Assembly (NCBI RefSeq): GCF_003594885.1 | Contig: NZ_QZEZ01000007.1 | Location: 62,001 to 126,000 of the forward strand | Length of the DNA stretch: 64,000 nt | Origin: Vallicoccus soli | GTDB lineage: Bacteria > Actinomycetota > Actinomycetes > Motilibacterales > Motilibacteraceae | Reading direction: 5' to 3' | The notes under the pieces: generated by a model | The model's input: only the letters and a program-made list of their open reading frames with translations | Database searches by the model: none | What the model was told of the DNA's origin: nothing | Position numbers and translations under genes: made by a program | Shown: positions 26,420 through 34,464 of the stretch, in pieces | How the letters are laid out: each line of letters starts with the position of its first letter | How positions within the stretch are numbered: the stretch's first letter is position 1

Positions 26420-27627
26420 GCCCGGGGCCCGGGCACCGCGGCGGCGGCCGGCGGGTAGCGGTCGGCCATCGCCCCCGGCGGGCCGGGGCGGCCGTAGTGC
26501 CAGCCCTGCGCGAGGTCCACCCTGCAGCCGAGGAGCGCGGCGGCGTCCTCCGGGCCCTCGACCCCCTCGGCGACGACCTGCGCGCCGCTGCCGTGCGCGA
26601 AGTCGCCGAGCGAGGTGACGAGGGTCCGCAGCACCGGGTCGCCGGCGACGCCGTCGACGATGCTGCGGTCGAGCTTGATGACGTCCGGCGCGGTCAGCAC
26701 GATGTGGCGCAGCGAGGAGAAGCCGGTGCCGACGTCGTCGATCGCCAGGCGCATCCCGCGCGCCCGCAGCGGCCCGAGCACCGCGTGCAGGGCCTCGTAG
26801 TCCTCGACCGGGTCGTGCTCGCACAGCTCGAGCAGGACGCGCTCGAGCGGCAGCCGCCCCAGCAGGGCCGACGCCCCGGGCGTGACGAGCGTGCCGGGGC
26901 TGATGTTCATCGAGACGTAGCCCGGCACGACCTCGAGGTGGTCCGCGGCTCGCTCCAGCGCGAGCAGCTCGAGCTGGTCGCCGAGGCCGAGCTCGTGGGC
27001 CTGGGCGAAGACGACGTCGGGGGTGAGCCCCCAGGCGCGCGGGAAGCGGCTCAGCGCCTCGGCGCCGGCCCGCACGCCCGTGCCGAGGTGCACGATCGGC
27101 TGCAGGACGACCTCGGGGCCGCCCGCGTCCATGACCGGGCCGAGCCGGCCCATGACCTCGCCGCGGCGGGCGCGCTCGGTGACCTCGGGCTCGACGACCA
27201 CCGCGGCGGCCTGCGCGAGCACCTCCATGAGGGCCTTGTCGCGCTTGCCGAGCCGGTGGTCGGTGGTGAGCGAGGCGGTGCAGAAGGTGCCGTACAGCGA
27301 GCCGTCGCTGAGCGTCACCGGCACGGTCACGAAGCTCCGGATGCGGGGGAAGCGGGCCGCCGGCAGCTCCATCGCGGCCGGGTGCTCGCGCAGGTCGGTC
27401 ATCACGGCCGGCAGCCGCCCGTCGAGGACGGCCTGGCACAGCGTCCGCTCGCGGGCCTGCTGGTAGCCCTCCTGGAACAGCAGCGGCACGCTCGACTCCA
27501 CGACCTCCAGCGTCTGCGTGCCCCCCTCCATGCGGCTGAGGAAGGCCACGCTGACGCCGAGCGACTCCTTCGCGGTGCGGAGGAGGTCGGCGAGCTGCTG
27601 CTCGACGTCGGTGCGCTGCCTGGCCAC
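26380..27627 (-). CDS. GAF-EAL protein (c-di-GMP phosphodiesterase type)
   Basis: 415 residues. A GAF domain covers about 10-165 (LGVSVAFLSRMEGGTQTLEV, SFVTVPVTLSDGSLYGTFC). The EAL domain covers about 185-395 with EALSRF, SMNISPGTL, LCEHDPVEDY, DDVGTGFSSLRH, KLDRSIVDG and VAEGVEGPED, so the metal ligands look complete. No membrane segment, so a soluble sensor-phosphodiesterase is likely. Start GTG 27627 is chosen because the GAF domain begins there; the longer frame to 27714 has no domain content. The 3' end overlaps the AldO-like gene by 40 bases, tail to tail. Confidence 0.85.
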   Translation of the reverse strand: MARQRTDVEQQLADLLRTAKESLGVSVAFLSRMEGGTQTLEVVESSVPLLFQEGYQQARERTLCQAVLDGRLPAVMTDLREHPAAMELPAARFPRIRSFVTVPVTLSDGSLYGTFCTASLTTDHRLGKRDKALMEVLAQAAAVVVEPEVTERARRGEVMGRLGPVMDAGGPEVVLQPIVHLGTGVRAGAEALSRFPRAWGLTPDVVFAQAHELGLGDQLELLALERAADHLEVVPGYVSMNISPGTLVTPGASALLGRLPLERVLLELCEHDPVEDYEALHAVLGPLRARGMRLAIDDVGTGFSSLRHIVLTAPDVIKLDRSIVDGVAGDPVLRTLVTSLGDFAHGSGAQVVAEGVEGPEDAAALLGCRVDLAQGWHYGRPGPPGAMADRYPPAAAAVPGPRAQAGAVAAAQRGT

Positions 27628-27731
27628 ACCGGAGCATCGGCACGCCGCACCCCGGGCTGGAGGGGGCCGTCCGGGGGTATGCGCACGGGCGGCGCGGCCC
27701 GGACGGGGCCGCACGACGAGCGAGGAGACGC

Positions 27732-28046
27732 ATGAGCACCGTGCACGAGGTCTGCCCGGCCGACGCCCTGCCCCCCGGCGAGGTGGCGGTGGTCGAGGGC
27801 ACCCCCGACGGGCGCGTGGCGGTGTTCAACGTCGACGGCGAGCTGTACGGCCTCGAGGACCGCTGCTCCCACCAGCAGGCGTGGCTCTCCGAGGGGTACG
27901 TCGAGGACTGCGCCGTCGAGTGCCCCCTGCACGCGGCGATGTTCGACCTGCGCACCGGGGAGCCGAGCGGCCTGCCCGCGACGAAGCCGGTGCGCACCTA
28001 CCGGGCGTACGTCGAGGGCGGCACCGTCAAGGTCGAGGTCCCCTGA
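27732..28046 (+). CDS. Rieske-type [2Fe-2S] ferredoxin subunit
   Basis: A 104-residue soluble Rieske protein. The cluster ligands are in CSHQQAWL (Cys-X-His) and CPLHAAMFD (Cys-X2-His), about 18 residues apart, with the flanking VFNVDGELYGLEDRC and YVEGGTVKVEVP strands. It matches the electron-transfer component of non-haem iron dioxygenases, or the NirD/sulfur-transfer ferredoxins. No oxygenase or reductase gene is adjacent, so its partner must be encoded elsewhere. ATG 27732 follows GAGGAG. Confidence 0.88.
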   Translation: MSTVHEVCPADALPPGEVAVVEGTPDGRVAVFNVDGELYGLEDRCSHQQAWLSEGYVEDCAVECPLHAAMFDLRTGEPSGLPATKPVRTYRAYVEGGTVKVEVP

Positions 28047-28057
28047 CCCCTGCCCCG

Positions 28058-28113
28058 CCGTGGTCGTGCGGTGGTGGCGGCCTCGGCCTGCCGCGATCGT
28101 GCGGTGATGGCGG
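28058..28113. repeat. 23-bp imperfect direct repeat (GATCGTGCGG type) after the Rieske gene
   Basis: Two 23-bp copies at 28058-28080 and 28091-28113 differ at three positions. The core, GATCGTGCGG, resembles the GATCATGCG(C)GG core of the repeat cluster at 30853-30923 and 53401-53580. Confidence 0.5.
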
Positions 28114-28186
28114 CGCGCGGAAGCTGTCGGACCCCCTGCCTAGCCTCCTCAGCGGCCGGAGGGCGACGGGACGCTGGGGAGGCGGC

Positions 28187-29032
28187 GTGGACGCGACGAC
28201 GCTGGTGCTCGGGGCGACGGGGACGACGGGGCGGCGGGTGCGCGCCGCCCTGGAGCGCCGGGGGGTGCCGCTGCGCGCGGCGTCGCGCCACGGTCCGGTG
28301 CGCTTCGACTGGGGCGACCGGACGACGTGGGACGCGGCGCTCGGGGGCGCGACGAGGCTGTGGCTCATGGCGCCCGACGGCGTGCCGGTCGACCCGGCGC
28401 TCGTCGAGCTCGCCGCGCGCCGCGGGGTGCGCCGGGTGGTGCTGCTCTCGAGCAGCGCGGTCGAGGAGATGGGCGACGCCCGGTTGCTGGCCGCCGAGGC
28501 CGCGGTGCGCGGGGCCGGCGTGCCGTGGACGGTGCTGCGCGCGGACTGGTTCGACCAGGACTTCTCCGAGGGGTTCCTGGCCCCGGGGGTCGCGGCCGGG
28601 GAGGTGGCCCTGCCCCTCGGCGACCTGCGCCAGGCGTGGGTGGACGTCGCCGACGTCGCGGAGGTGGGGGCCGCGCTGCTCGCCGGCGACGCGCGCGACG
28701 GGGCGCACGAGGGGGAGGTGCTCGAGGTCCGCGGCCCGCAGGCGCTGACCCTCGCCGAGTGCGTGCACGAGGTGGCGGTCGCCGCCGGGCGCCCGGTGCG
28801 CGCGGTGACCGACCCGGGGGCGTACGTCGCCGGCCTCGAGGCGGTCGGCGTCCCGCGGGAGGAGGCCCAGGGGGCGTTGGCGGCCTTCGCCGCCCTCGTC
28901 GCCCGCGGCGACGACCCCGACGGGGACGACCTCGTGGCGCGCGTCACCGGCCGACCGGCGCGGTCCTTCCGGGACTGGGCGCGCGCCGCCGCCGCGGAGG
29001 GGGCGTGGCAGGCGCCGGGACCTCCGGCCTAG
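28187..29032 (+). CDS. NmrA-like NAD(P)-binding atypical short-chain dehydrogenase
   Basis: 281 residues with a Rossmann fold. The dinucleotide motif is [13 protein letters not shown] at the N-terminus, and the central strand carries [14 protein letters not shown]. There is no Tyr-X3-Lys catalytic pair at the usual place, as is common in NmrA/azoreductase-like proteins. Substrate-side sequence [13 protein letters not shown] resembles the NAD(P)H-quinone/azo reductase group. It may act as a redox sensor or reductase. GTG 28187 has GGGGAGG, with a TAGCCT -10-like box at 28141-28146. Confidence 0.82.
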   Translation: MDATTLVLGATGTTGRRVRAALERRGVPLRAASRHGPVRFDWGDRTTWDAALGGATRLWLMAPDGVPVDPALVELAARRGVRRVVLLSSSAVEEMGDARLLAAEAAVRGAGVPWTVLRADWFDQDFSEGFLAPGVAAGEVALPLGDLRQAWVDVADVAEVGAALLAGDARDGAHEGEVLEVRGPQALTLAECVHEVAVAAGRPVRAVTDPGAYVAGLEAVGVPREEAQGALAAFAALVARGDDPDGDDLVARVTGRPARSFRDWARAAAAEGAWQAPGPPA

Positions 29033-29137
29033 CCCGGGGAGGTGGACCTGGCGGCCGCGGCTCCGGACCGGGGTGCGCGGGCGCCGAGGAACCTGGTGGA
29101 GGGCGCCACGGGTGCGCCCACGACCGGAAGGACCCCC

Positions 29138-30160
29138 GTGCCCCGCAGCGCCACCACCCGCAGCGCCACCGCGCGCCTCGCCGCCGCCGTCCTGGCCGGA
29201 GCGGTCCTCGTCCCGGTCGCCGGCGCGCTCCCGGCGGGGGCGGCCTCCGACGCGCCCGCGTCCCGCAGCGCCGCCGCCGGGCCGGCAGCGGGGCCGGAGC
29301 CCGCAGCGGGGCGGAAGCCCGCGCCGAAGCCCAAGCCGGCGCCGAAGCCCAAGCCGGCGCCGAAGCCCAAGCCGGCGCCGAAGCCCAAGCCGGCGCCGAA
29401 GCCCAAGCCGGCGCCGAAGCCCAAGCCGGCGCCGAAGCCCAAGCCGGCGCCGAAGCCCAAGCCGGCGCCGAAGCCCAAGCCGGCGCCGAAGCCCAAGCCG
29501 GCGCCGAAGCCCAAGCCGGCGCCGAAGCCCAAGCCGGCGCCGAAGCCCAAGCCGGCGCCGAAGCCCAAGCCGGCGCCGAAGCCCAAGCCGGCGCCGAAGC
29601 CCAAGCCGGCGCCGAAGCCCAAGCCGGCGCCGAAGCCCAAGCCGGCGCCGAAGCCCAAGCCGGCGCCGAAGCCCAAGCCGGCGCCGAAGCCCAAGCCGGC
29701 GCCGAAGCCCAAGCCGGCGCCGAAGCCCAAGCCGGCGCCGAAGCCCAAGCCGGCGCCGAAGCCCAAGCCCGCACCGGTCGCGGTGGTGCGCACCGGTGAC
29801 GTGGTGGCGGTGGACGCCGCGGCCGGCACGCTGACCCTGCTCGTCCGCGGCGGCACCGAGAAGGACCTGCGCGGGCGGACCGTCGTCGTCGATGTGCCGG
29901 CGGGCGTGCCGGTGCTGCGCAACGACGTCGCGGCCGGGCTGGCCGACCTGCGCGTCGGCGACGAGGTCGCCGTCAAGGCGCGTCGTACCGGCACCACCGT
30001 CGTGGTGCAGCGGGTCAGCGCCGAGGGCCCGGAGGACGTCGTCGAGCCCGAGCCCGAGCCGACCGTCGAGCCGACCCCGGAGCCGACCGTCGAGCCGGCG
30101 CCGGCGCCGGAGCCGACCGTCGAGCCGGAGCCCGCGCCGGAGCCCACCCCCGCCCCCTGA
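29138..30160 (+). CDS. Secreted lysine/proline repeat protein (25 x APKPKP)
   Basis: 340 residues. A signal peptide covers about 1-38 ([20 protein letters not shown], ending ALPAGAAS). A basic stretch of 25 tandem APKPKP hexapeptides spans residues 62-211 and contributes 50 lysines. An about 80-residue beta-rich domain follows ([40 protein letters not shown]), resembling DUF5666/OB-like folds. The protein ends in an acidic Pro/Glu tail ([14 protein letters not shown]). GTG 29138 with GGAAGGA is preferred over GTG 29042, which would put 32 residues before the signal. PK repeats of this kind often span the cell wall; no LPXTG is seen. Function unknown. Confidence 0.8.
   Translation: MPRSATTRSATARLAAAVLAGAVLVPVAGALPAGAASDAPASRSAAAGPAAGPEPAAGRKPAPKPKPAPKPKPAPKPKPAPKPKPAPKPKPAPKPKPAPKPKPAPKPKPAPKPKPAPKPKPAPKPKPAPKPKPAPKPKPAPKPKPAPKPKPAPKPKPAPKPKPAPKPKPAPKPKPAPKPKPAPKPKPAPKPKPAPKPKPAPKPKPAPKPKPAPVAVVRTGDVVAVDAAAGTLTLLVRGGTEKDLRGRTVVVDVPAGVPVLRNDVAAGLADLRVGDEVAVKARRTGTTVVVQRVSAEGPEDVVEPEPEPTVEPTPEPTVEPAPAPEPTVEPEPAPEPTPAP
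29321..29770 (+). repeat. Tandem array of 25 x 18 bp inside the Lys/Pro-rich gene
   Basis: The unit GCGCCGAAGCCCAAGCCG repeats 25 times without gaps. Units 1-24 are identical at every base, including silent positions; only the last base of unit 25 differs (C for G). Such uniformity indicates recent expansion or homogenisation. Confidence 0.97.
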
Positions 30161-30228
30161 CGCGCGCCGGTGCCGGAGCCCTGCCCCCCGGCCCGTTTCC
30201 GGCACCCCTGCGCCGGGGACCGGGGGGC

Positions 30229-30498
30229 ATGGCGGTCTGCGAGGTGTGCGGGAACGACTACCGGCTGGCCTTCGAGGTCCACGCGGCCGGGGCGGTGCAC
30301 GTCTTCGACTCGTTCGAGTGCGCGGCGCACCGGCTCGCCCCGCGCTGCGAGCGGTGCGGCGTCACCGTGCTCGGCCACGGCGTGGAGGCGGACGGCGTCT
30401 TCTACTGCTCGGCCCACTGCGGCCGCCAGGGCGGGCGCCCGAGCGGCGCGGGCCTCGTCGACGCCTCGGGGGAGGCGCCGGTCCTCGACGGGTCCTGA
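30229..30498 (+). CDS. Small cysteine-rich metal-binding protein (prokaryotic-metallothionein-like)
   Basis: 89 residues. Cysteines occur as CEVCG near residue 4, FECAAH near 31, CERCG near 43 and YCSAHC near 62, giving two CxxC pairs plus Cys/His sets that look like a two-site zinc ribbon. The order C-x2-C…F-x-C-x2-H…C-x2-C…C-x2-HC is seen in actinobacterial proteins often labelled prokaryotic metallothionein. I am sure of metal binding, less of the label. The tail is disordered. ATG 30229 has a purine-rich GGGGGG before it. Confidence 0.75.
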   Translation: MAVCEVCGNDYRLAFEVHAAGAVHVFDSFECAAHRLAPRCERCGVTVLGHGVEADGVFYCSAHCGRQGGRPSGAGLVDASGEAPVLDGS

Positions 30499-30584
30499 GC
30501 GGCCCTTGCCGAGGCGCGGAGCGGCGGGCAGGCTGCCCCGCGCGGCCGCGGCGCACCGCCCGGCCGGGCCCCGAGGAGGACCTG

Positions 30585-30830
30585 GTGGACGAGTCGGACA
30601 TCCTGGCGCGCGTGCGGGCGCTCGTCGACGAGGAGCACGCCCTGCGCGAGCGCCTCGCGGCCGGCGAGCTGACCGACGCGGAGGAGCACGCGGCCCTCGG
30701 CCGCGCCGAGGAGGAGCTCGACCGGTGCTGGGACCTCCTGCGCCAGCGCCGCGCCCGGCGCGAGTTCGGCGAGGACCCCGCCGCCGCGACCCCCCGCCCC
30801 GCCTCCACCGTCGAGGGCTACCTCCAGTAG
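30585..30830 (+). CDS. DUF2630 family protein
   Basis: 81 residues, almost entirely alpha-helical. It matches the DUF2630 pattern: ILARVRALVDEEHALRERLA, then EEELDRCWDLLRQRRARREF and the C-terminal VEGYLQ. The family is common and single-copy in actinomycetes; function unknown. Start GTG 30585 has GAGGAGG upstream. A cluster of GATC-core repeats follows. Confidence 0.88.
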   Translation: MDESDILARVRALVDEEHALRERLAAGELTDAEEHAALGRAEEELDRCWDLLRQRRARREFGEDPAAATPRPASTVEGYLQ

Positions 30831-30852
30831 GCGCCCCGTCCTCCCGGCGACC

Positions 30853-30923
30853 GCATGATCGCCGCCGGGCAGGTGCATGGTCGCGGCGGGTCGGGGCGCA
30901 TCTTCTGCCGCGATCATGCGCGG
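30853..30923. repeat. Cluster of three GCATGATCG-type repeats between convergent genes
   Basis: GCATGATCGCCGCCGGG (30853-30869) and TGCATGGTCGCGGCGGG (30874-30890) are direct copies; GCCGCGATCATGCGCGG (30907-30923) is inverted. The direct and inverted copies could fold together as a hairpin between the DUF2630 gene and oleD, serving as a terminator. Same family as 53401-53580. Confidence 0.6.
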
Positions 30924-30953
30924 AGGGCGCTCGCGCGTCGGGGGGGTGGGCCG

Positions 30954-31964
30954 TCAGGTGCCGAGGGCGGCGCGCAGGCGCCGTACGCCCTCCTCGACGC
31001 CGACCTGCGGGGACCAGCGCAGGTCCCGGCGGGCGGCGGTGAGGTCGAACCAGTGGTCGGTGGCGAGCTGGGTGGCGAGGAAGCGGGTGAGCGGGGGCTC
31101 GTCGGCCCGCCCGAGCAGCGACCAGACGCCCTCGACGGCGGCGCCGGCGCCGTACGCCAGGGGGTAGGGGACCGAGCGGCGCACCGGCGGCAGCCCGTGG
31201 GCGTCGAGGATCCGCCCGACGACGTCGGCGACGGGCCGGGGGTCACCGGCCGAGACGAAGTACGCGCGCCCGCCGCAGGCCGGGTCGTCCTCGCCGAGCC
31301 GGTCGAGCGCCGCGAGGTGCGCGGCGGCGGCGTCCTCGACGTACGTGGTGTCGACGACCGCCCCGCCGCCGCCGACGAGCCACAGCCGCCCCCGCCGGGC
31401 CCGGTCGACGATGCGCGCGGTGAGCTGGGTGTCGCCGGGGCCCCAGACCAGGTGCGGGCGCAGCGCCACCGTGCGCAGCACCCCGTCCCCGCCCCGCAGC
31501 GGCGTGCGGTCCGCGGCGAGGGCCAGCCGCTCCGCGGCCGCCTTGGTGCGCGGGTACGGGGTCTCGTAGCGCCGCGCGTACGGCAGCGACTCGTTCCCGC
31601 CGCGGATGCTCCCCCCGGCGTGGACGACGCTGGGCGTCGAGGTGTGCACGAGCCGCGGGACGCCCAGCGCCACGCACGCCTGCACCACCCGGAGCGTGCC
31701 GGTGACGTTGGCCCGGTGGTAGTCGGCCTGGCGCCCGCCCATGCCGGCCTTCGCGGCGACGTGCAGGACGGCGTCGCAGCCGGCGACGGCGTCGCGCACC
31801 GCCGCGGGGTCGGCGACGTCGCCGCGGCGCGCGTCGACGCCGAGCCGTGCGAGCCACGGGTACGACCCCCGCGCGAGCACCCGCACCGCGTCGCCCCGCG
31901 CCGCGAGCGCGCGGACGACGGCGGAGCCGAGGAACCCGCCCCCGCCGGTGACGAGGACCCTCAC
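30954..31964 (-). CDS. oleD: OleD: NAD(P)H-dependent 2-alkyl-3-ketoacid reductase
   Basis: 336 residues, extended short-chain dehydrogenase. The cofactor motif is VLVTGGGGFLGSAV, and the catalytic pair is Tyr-X3-Lys in TPYPRTKAAAE with the upstream Ser/Thr in HTSTPSVV. Sequence such as LRPHLVWGPGDTQL and YFVSAGDPRPV is typical of the 3-beta-HSD-like group that includes OleD. OleD reduces the 2-alkyl-3-ketoacid made by OleA to the beta-hydroxy acid. GTG 31964 overlaps the oleC stop (GTGA). Last gene of the oleABCD operon. Confidence 0.88.
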   Translation of the reverse strand: MRVLVTGGGGFLGSAVVRALAARGDAVRVLARGSYPWLARLGVDARRGDVADPAAVRDAVAGCDAVLHVAAKAGMGGRQADYHRANVTGTLRVVQACVALGVPRLVHTSTPSVVHAGGSIRGGNESLPYARRYETPYPRTKAAAERLALAADRTPLRGGDGVLRTVALRPHLVWGPGDTQLTARIVDRARRGRLWLVGGGGAVVDTTYVEDAAAAHLAALDRLGEDDPACGGRAYFVSAGDPRPVADVVGRILDAHGLPPVRRSVPYPLAYGAGAAVEGVWSLLGRADEPPLTRFLATQLATDHWFDLTAARRDLRWSPQVGVEEGVRRLRAALGT

Positions 31965-33580
31965 CGCAGCCGGCCCGCGGCCCAGCGCGCGAGGGCTGGG
32001 CGGTCGATCTTCGCGTTGTGCCGGATGTCCACCGGGAAGCGCTTGCCGTAGAAGAGCACGGTCCGGACCCGCTCGGTCACCGGTGAGGACGCCGCGAGGT
32101 CGAGCACCTCGCGGGCGAGCGCGTCGGAGGCGCGGTGGCCCGGCTCGAGCTCGAGCACCGCGACGGGCCGCTGGGCCCCCGGCTCGCCGACGCCGACGAG
32201 CGCGCTCCGTCGCACGGCGGGATGCGCGTCGAGGCGCACCTCCACCGGCACCGGCCAGAGCGTGCCGCCCGCCGCCCGCACCCGGTGCGCCGCCCGCCCG
32301 GCGAACCAGAGCCGCCCCTCGTCGTCGAGCCAGCCCGCGTCGCCCATGCGGTGCGCGAGCCGGCCGTCCCAGCGGGTCTTGGCGAGCGCGGTCTGGACGG
32401 GGCGCTCGGCGTACCGCTCGGTGACGTTGGGCCCGCGCACGACGACCTCGCCGACCTGCCCCGCCGGGAGCAGGTCCTCGGCGCGCAGCGCGGGCAGCTC
32501 GCCGTCGACGACCCGCACGACGGCGAGGTCGACGCCGGGCACCGGCCGCCCGACGCAGATCCCGACGGCGCCGGAGCGCCGCAGCCGCAGCACCTCGTCG
32601 CTGCCGACGTCGGTGACGGGGAGGGCCTCGGTGGCGCCGTACGGGGAGTGCACCTGCGCGCCGTCCGGCAGCATCGCGAGGGTGCGGCGCTGCACCTCCG
32701 GCGTCACCGGGGAGCCGGCCGACACCACGCGGGTGAGCGAGGCGGGGAAGCGCTTGCCGGTCTCGGCGCCCCAGCGGCTCACGGTGTCGAGCAGCGCCGG
32801 CGAGCCGAACATCACCGTGGCGCCGGCGTGCTCGGCGGCGGCGAGCACCTGGCGCGGGTCCACGTCCGCCGGTCGGGTCGGGTCCATCCGCGGGACGATC
32901 GTCGAGATGCCGAGCAGCGGCCCGAACAGCGCGAACGGCGGGAACGTCGCGAGGCTGACGTCGCCCGGGCCGAGGCCCCACAGCTCGCGCAGCAGCGCGA
33001 CCTGGGCGAGGAACTGCGGGTGGCGGTACTCCACGCCCTTGGGGACCCCCGTGCTGCCGGTGGTGAAGAGCACCGCGGCCGGGTCCTGCGCGGGGGGTGG
33101 CGCGAAGGGCAGCCGCCGCACCCCCTCGGCCTCCACCTCGGCGAGCGTCGCCCCGCCGCCGGGCACCCGCCGCCCGACCGTCACCGACCGGCGGACCGTC
33201 GGGCACCAGCGCAGCGCCCGGCGCGCGACCTGCGCGCGGGGGATGCCCACGAACGCCTCGGGGCGCACCTCGCCGAGGCAGCGGCCGAGGTTCGCCGTGC
33301 CGATCCCGGGGTCGACGAGCACCGGCACGGCGCCCGCGCGCAGCAGGCCGAAGGCGAGCGCGAAGAAGTCCTCGCCGGGAGGCACGAGCATCGCCGTGCG
33401 GGTGCCGGGGCCGATCCCGTACGCGCTCAGCCCCGCCGCCAGCGCGTCGGCGCGGGCGTCGAGGCCGGCGTACGTCGTGGCGCGGAAGCCGCTGCGCCCG
33501 GCCGGCACCCACGCGGCGACGGCGCCGGGGGTCGTACGCGCCGCCTCGGCCAGCGCGCCCGCGAGGTCGCGGGCGCTCAC
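31961..33580 (-). CDS. oleC: OleC: AMP-forming beta-lactone synthetase
   Basis: 539 residues of the ANL adenylating superfamily. The P-loop-like motif is LFTTGSTGVPKGVEYRH, A5 is SPYGATEALPV, A7 is HRMGDAGWLDDEG, and the C-terminal lysine lies in IRHNAKIDRPAL. In the Ole pathway OleC uses ATP to close the beta-hydroxy acid to a beta-lactone. The GSTGVPKGVEYRH and FPPFALFGP sequences are characteristic of OleC-type ligases. GTG 33580 overlaps the oleB stop. It is not fused to OleB here. Confidence 0.88.
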   Translation of the reverse strand: MSARDLAGALAEAARTTPGAVAAWVPAGRSGFRATTYAGLDARADALAAGLSAYGIGPGTRTAMLVPPGEDFFALAFGLLRAGAVPVLVDPGIGTANLGRCLGEVRPEAFVGIPRAQVARRALRWCPTVRRSVTVGRRVPGGGATLAEVEAEGVRRLPFAPPPAQDPAAVLFTTGSTGVPKGVEYRHPQFLAQVALLRELWGLGPGDVSLATFPPFALFGPLLGISTIVPRMDPTRPADVDPRQVLAAAEHAGATVMFGSPALLDTVSRWGAETGKRFPASLTRVVSAGSPVTPEVQRRTLAMLPDGAQVHSPYGATEALPVTDVGSDEVLRLRRSGAVGICVGRPVPGVDLAVVRVVDGELPALRAEDLLPAGQVGEVVVRGPNVTERYAERPVQTALAKTRWDGRLAHRMGDAGWLDDEGRLWFAGRAAHRVRAAGGTLWPVPVEVRLDAHPAVRRSALVGVGEPGAQRPVAVLELEPGHRASDALAREVLDLAASSPVTERVRTVLFYGKRFPVDIRHNAKIDRPALARWAAGRLR

Positions 33581-34464
33581 GTGCGGTCCAGCAGGTCGAG
33601 CACGCGCGGGACCACGACCTCCCGGGCGTCCTCGAGGACGAAGTGCCCGGCGTCCTCGTACGCGTGGACCTCGGCCGAGGGCACCAGCTCGCGCCAGCGC
33701 TCGAGGATGCGCGCGTCGAGCACCGGGTCGCGCAGCCCCCACAGCACGAGGACCGGCACCTGCGCGAGCAGCCCCGGCAGGGCCCGCTCCGTCGCGGCGA
33801 GCAGGGCGTGCGCCGGGGCCGAGGGCGAGGCCGGCACGTCCTGCACGAAGCGCAGCACCGCGAGCCGGCGCGCGGGGGAGTCGTACGGCGCGAGGTAGCC
33901 GCGGCGCACCTGGCGCGGCATCCGGTGCACGACGCCGAGGTGCACGGCCCCGCGCACGAAGGCGTTGCCGAGCAGGACGGCCCCGTCGCCGGCGTACGGC
34001 ACCCGCGCCGCCCGCAGGTGCCACGGCAGGCCGGCGCCGGGGGGCAGGGGGAACGCGGCGGTGTTGAGCAGGACCACGCGGCGCACCCGCTCGGGGTGGC
34101 GCACGGCCCAGGCGAGCGCGATCGCGCCGCCCCAGTCGTGGACCACGAGCGTCAGCGGGCCGTCGGGCAGCACGGCGTCGACGAAGCCGCCGAGGTCCTC
34201 GACCCGCCGCTCGTACGTGAAGGGGTAGTCGCCCGCCGCCGGGCGCGCGCTGCGGCCCATCCCCACGTGGTCGGGGACGACGGCGCGGTGCCCGTGCGCG
34301 GCGACCGCCGCGGCGAGGTGCCGGTAGTGGTACGACCAGGACGGGTTGCCGTGCACCATGAGCACCGGCTCGCCGGCGCCCTCGTCGAGGTACGCGACGT
34401 CCTGGCCCCCCACGGTCACGTGGCGGGCGTCCGGGAGGTCGGGGAGGCGGAGGTCCGCCCTCAC
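33577..34464 (-). CDS. oleB: OleB: alpha/beta hydrolase, beta-lactone decarboxylase
   Basis: 295 residues, haloalkane-dehalogenase-like. HGNPSWSYHYR supplies the oxyanion HGNPxxS motif, the nucleophile is Asp110 in VVHDWGGAIA, and the catalytic His is in DAGHFVLEDA. Asp in place of Ser fits OleB, which decarboxylates cis-beta-lactones to cis-olefins. Position between oleA and oleC and GTGA overlaps on both sides support the assignment. GTG 34464 is the coupled start. Confidence 0.87.
   Translation of the reverse strand: MRADLRLPDLPDARHVTVGGQDVAYLDEGAGEPVLMVHGNPSWSYHYRHLAAAVAAHGHRAVVPDHVGMGRSARPAAGDYPFTYERRVEDLGGFVDAVLPDGPLTLVVHDWGGAIALAWAVRHPERVRRVVLLNTAAFPLPPGAGLPWHLRAARVPYAGDGAVLLGNAFVRGAVHLGVVHRMPRQVRRGYLAPYDSPARRLAVLRFVQDVPASPSAPAHALLAATERALPGLLAQVPVLVLWGLRDPVLDARILERWRELVPSAEVHAYEDAGHFVLEDAREVVVPRVLDLLDRT

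Noticed and set aside
29042-29137. Earlier start (GTG 29042) for the Lys/Pro-repeat protein
   Set aside because: It would place 32 polar residues before a clear signal peptide; GTG 29138 has GGAAGGA at good spacing.
28944-30417. Long antisense and frame-shifted repeat proteins (LGFGAG, QAGAEA, RRRSPS) over the 18-bp array
   Set aside because: Any frame through a perfect 18-bp repeat without stops is open. Only the APKPKP frame has a signal peptide, a ribosome site and an ordered domain after the repeat.
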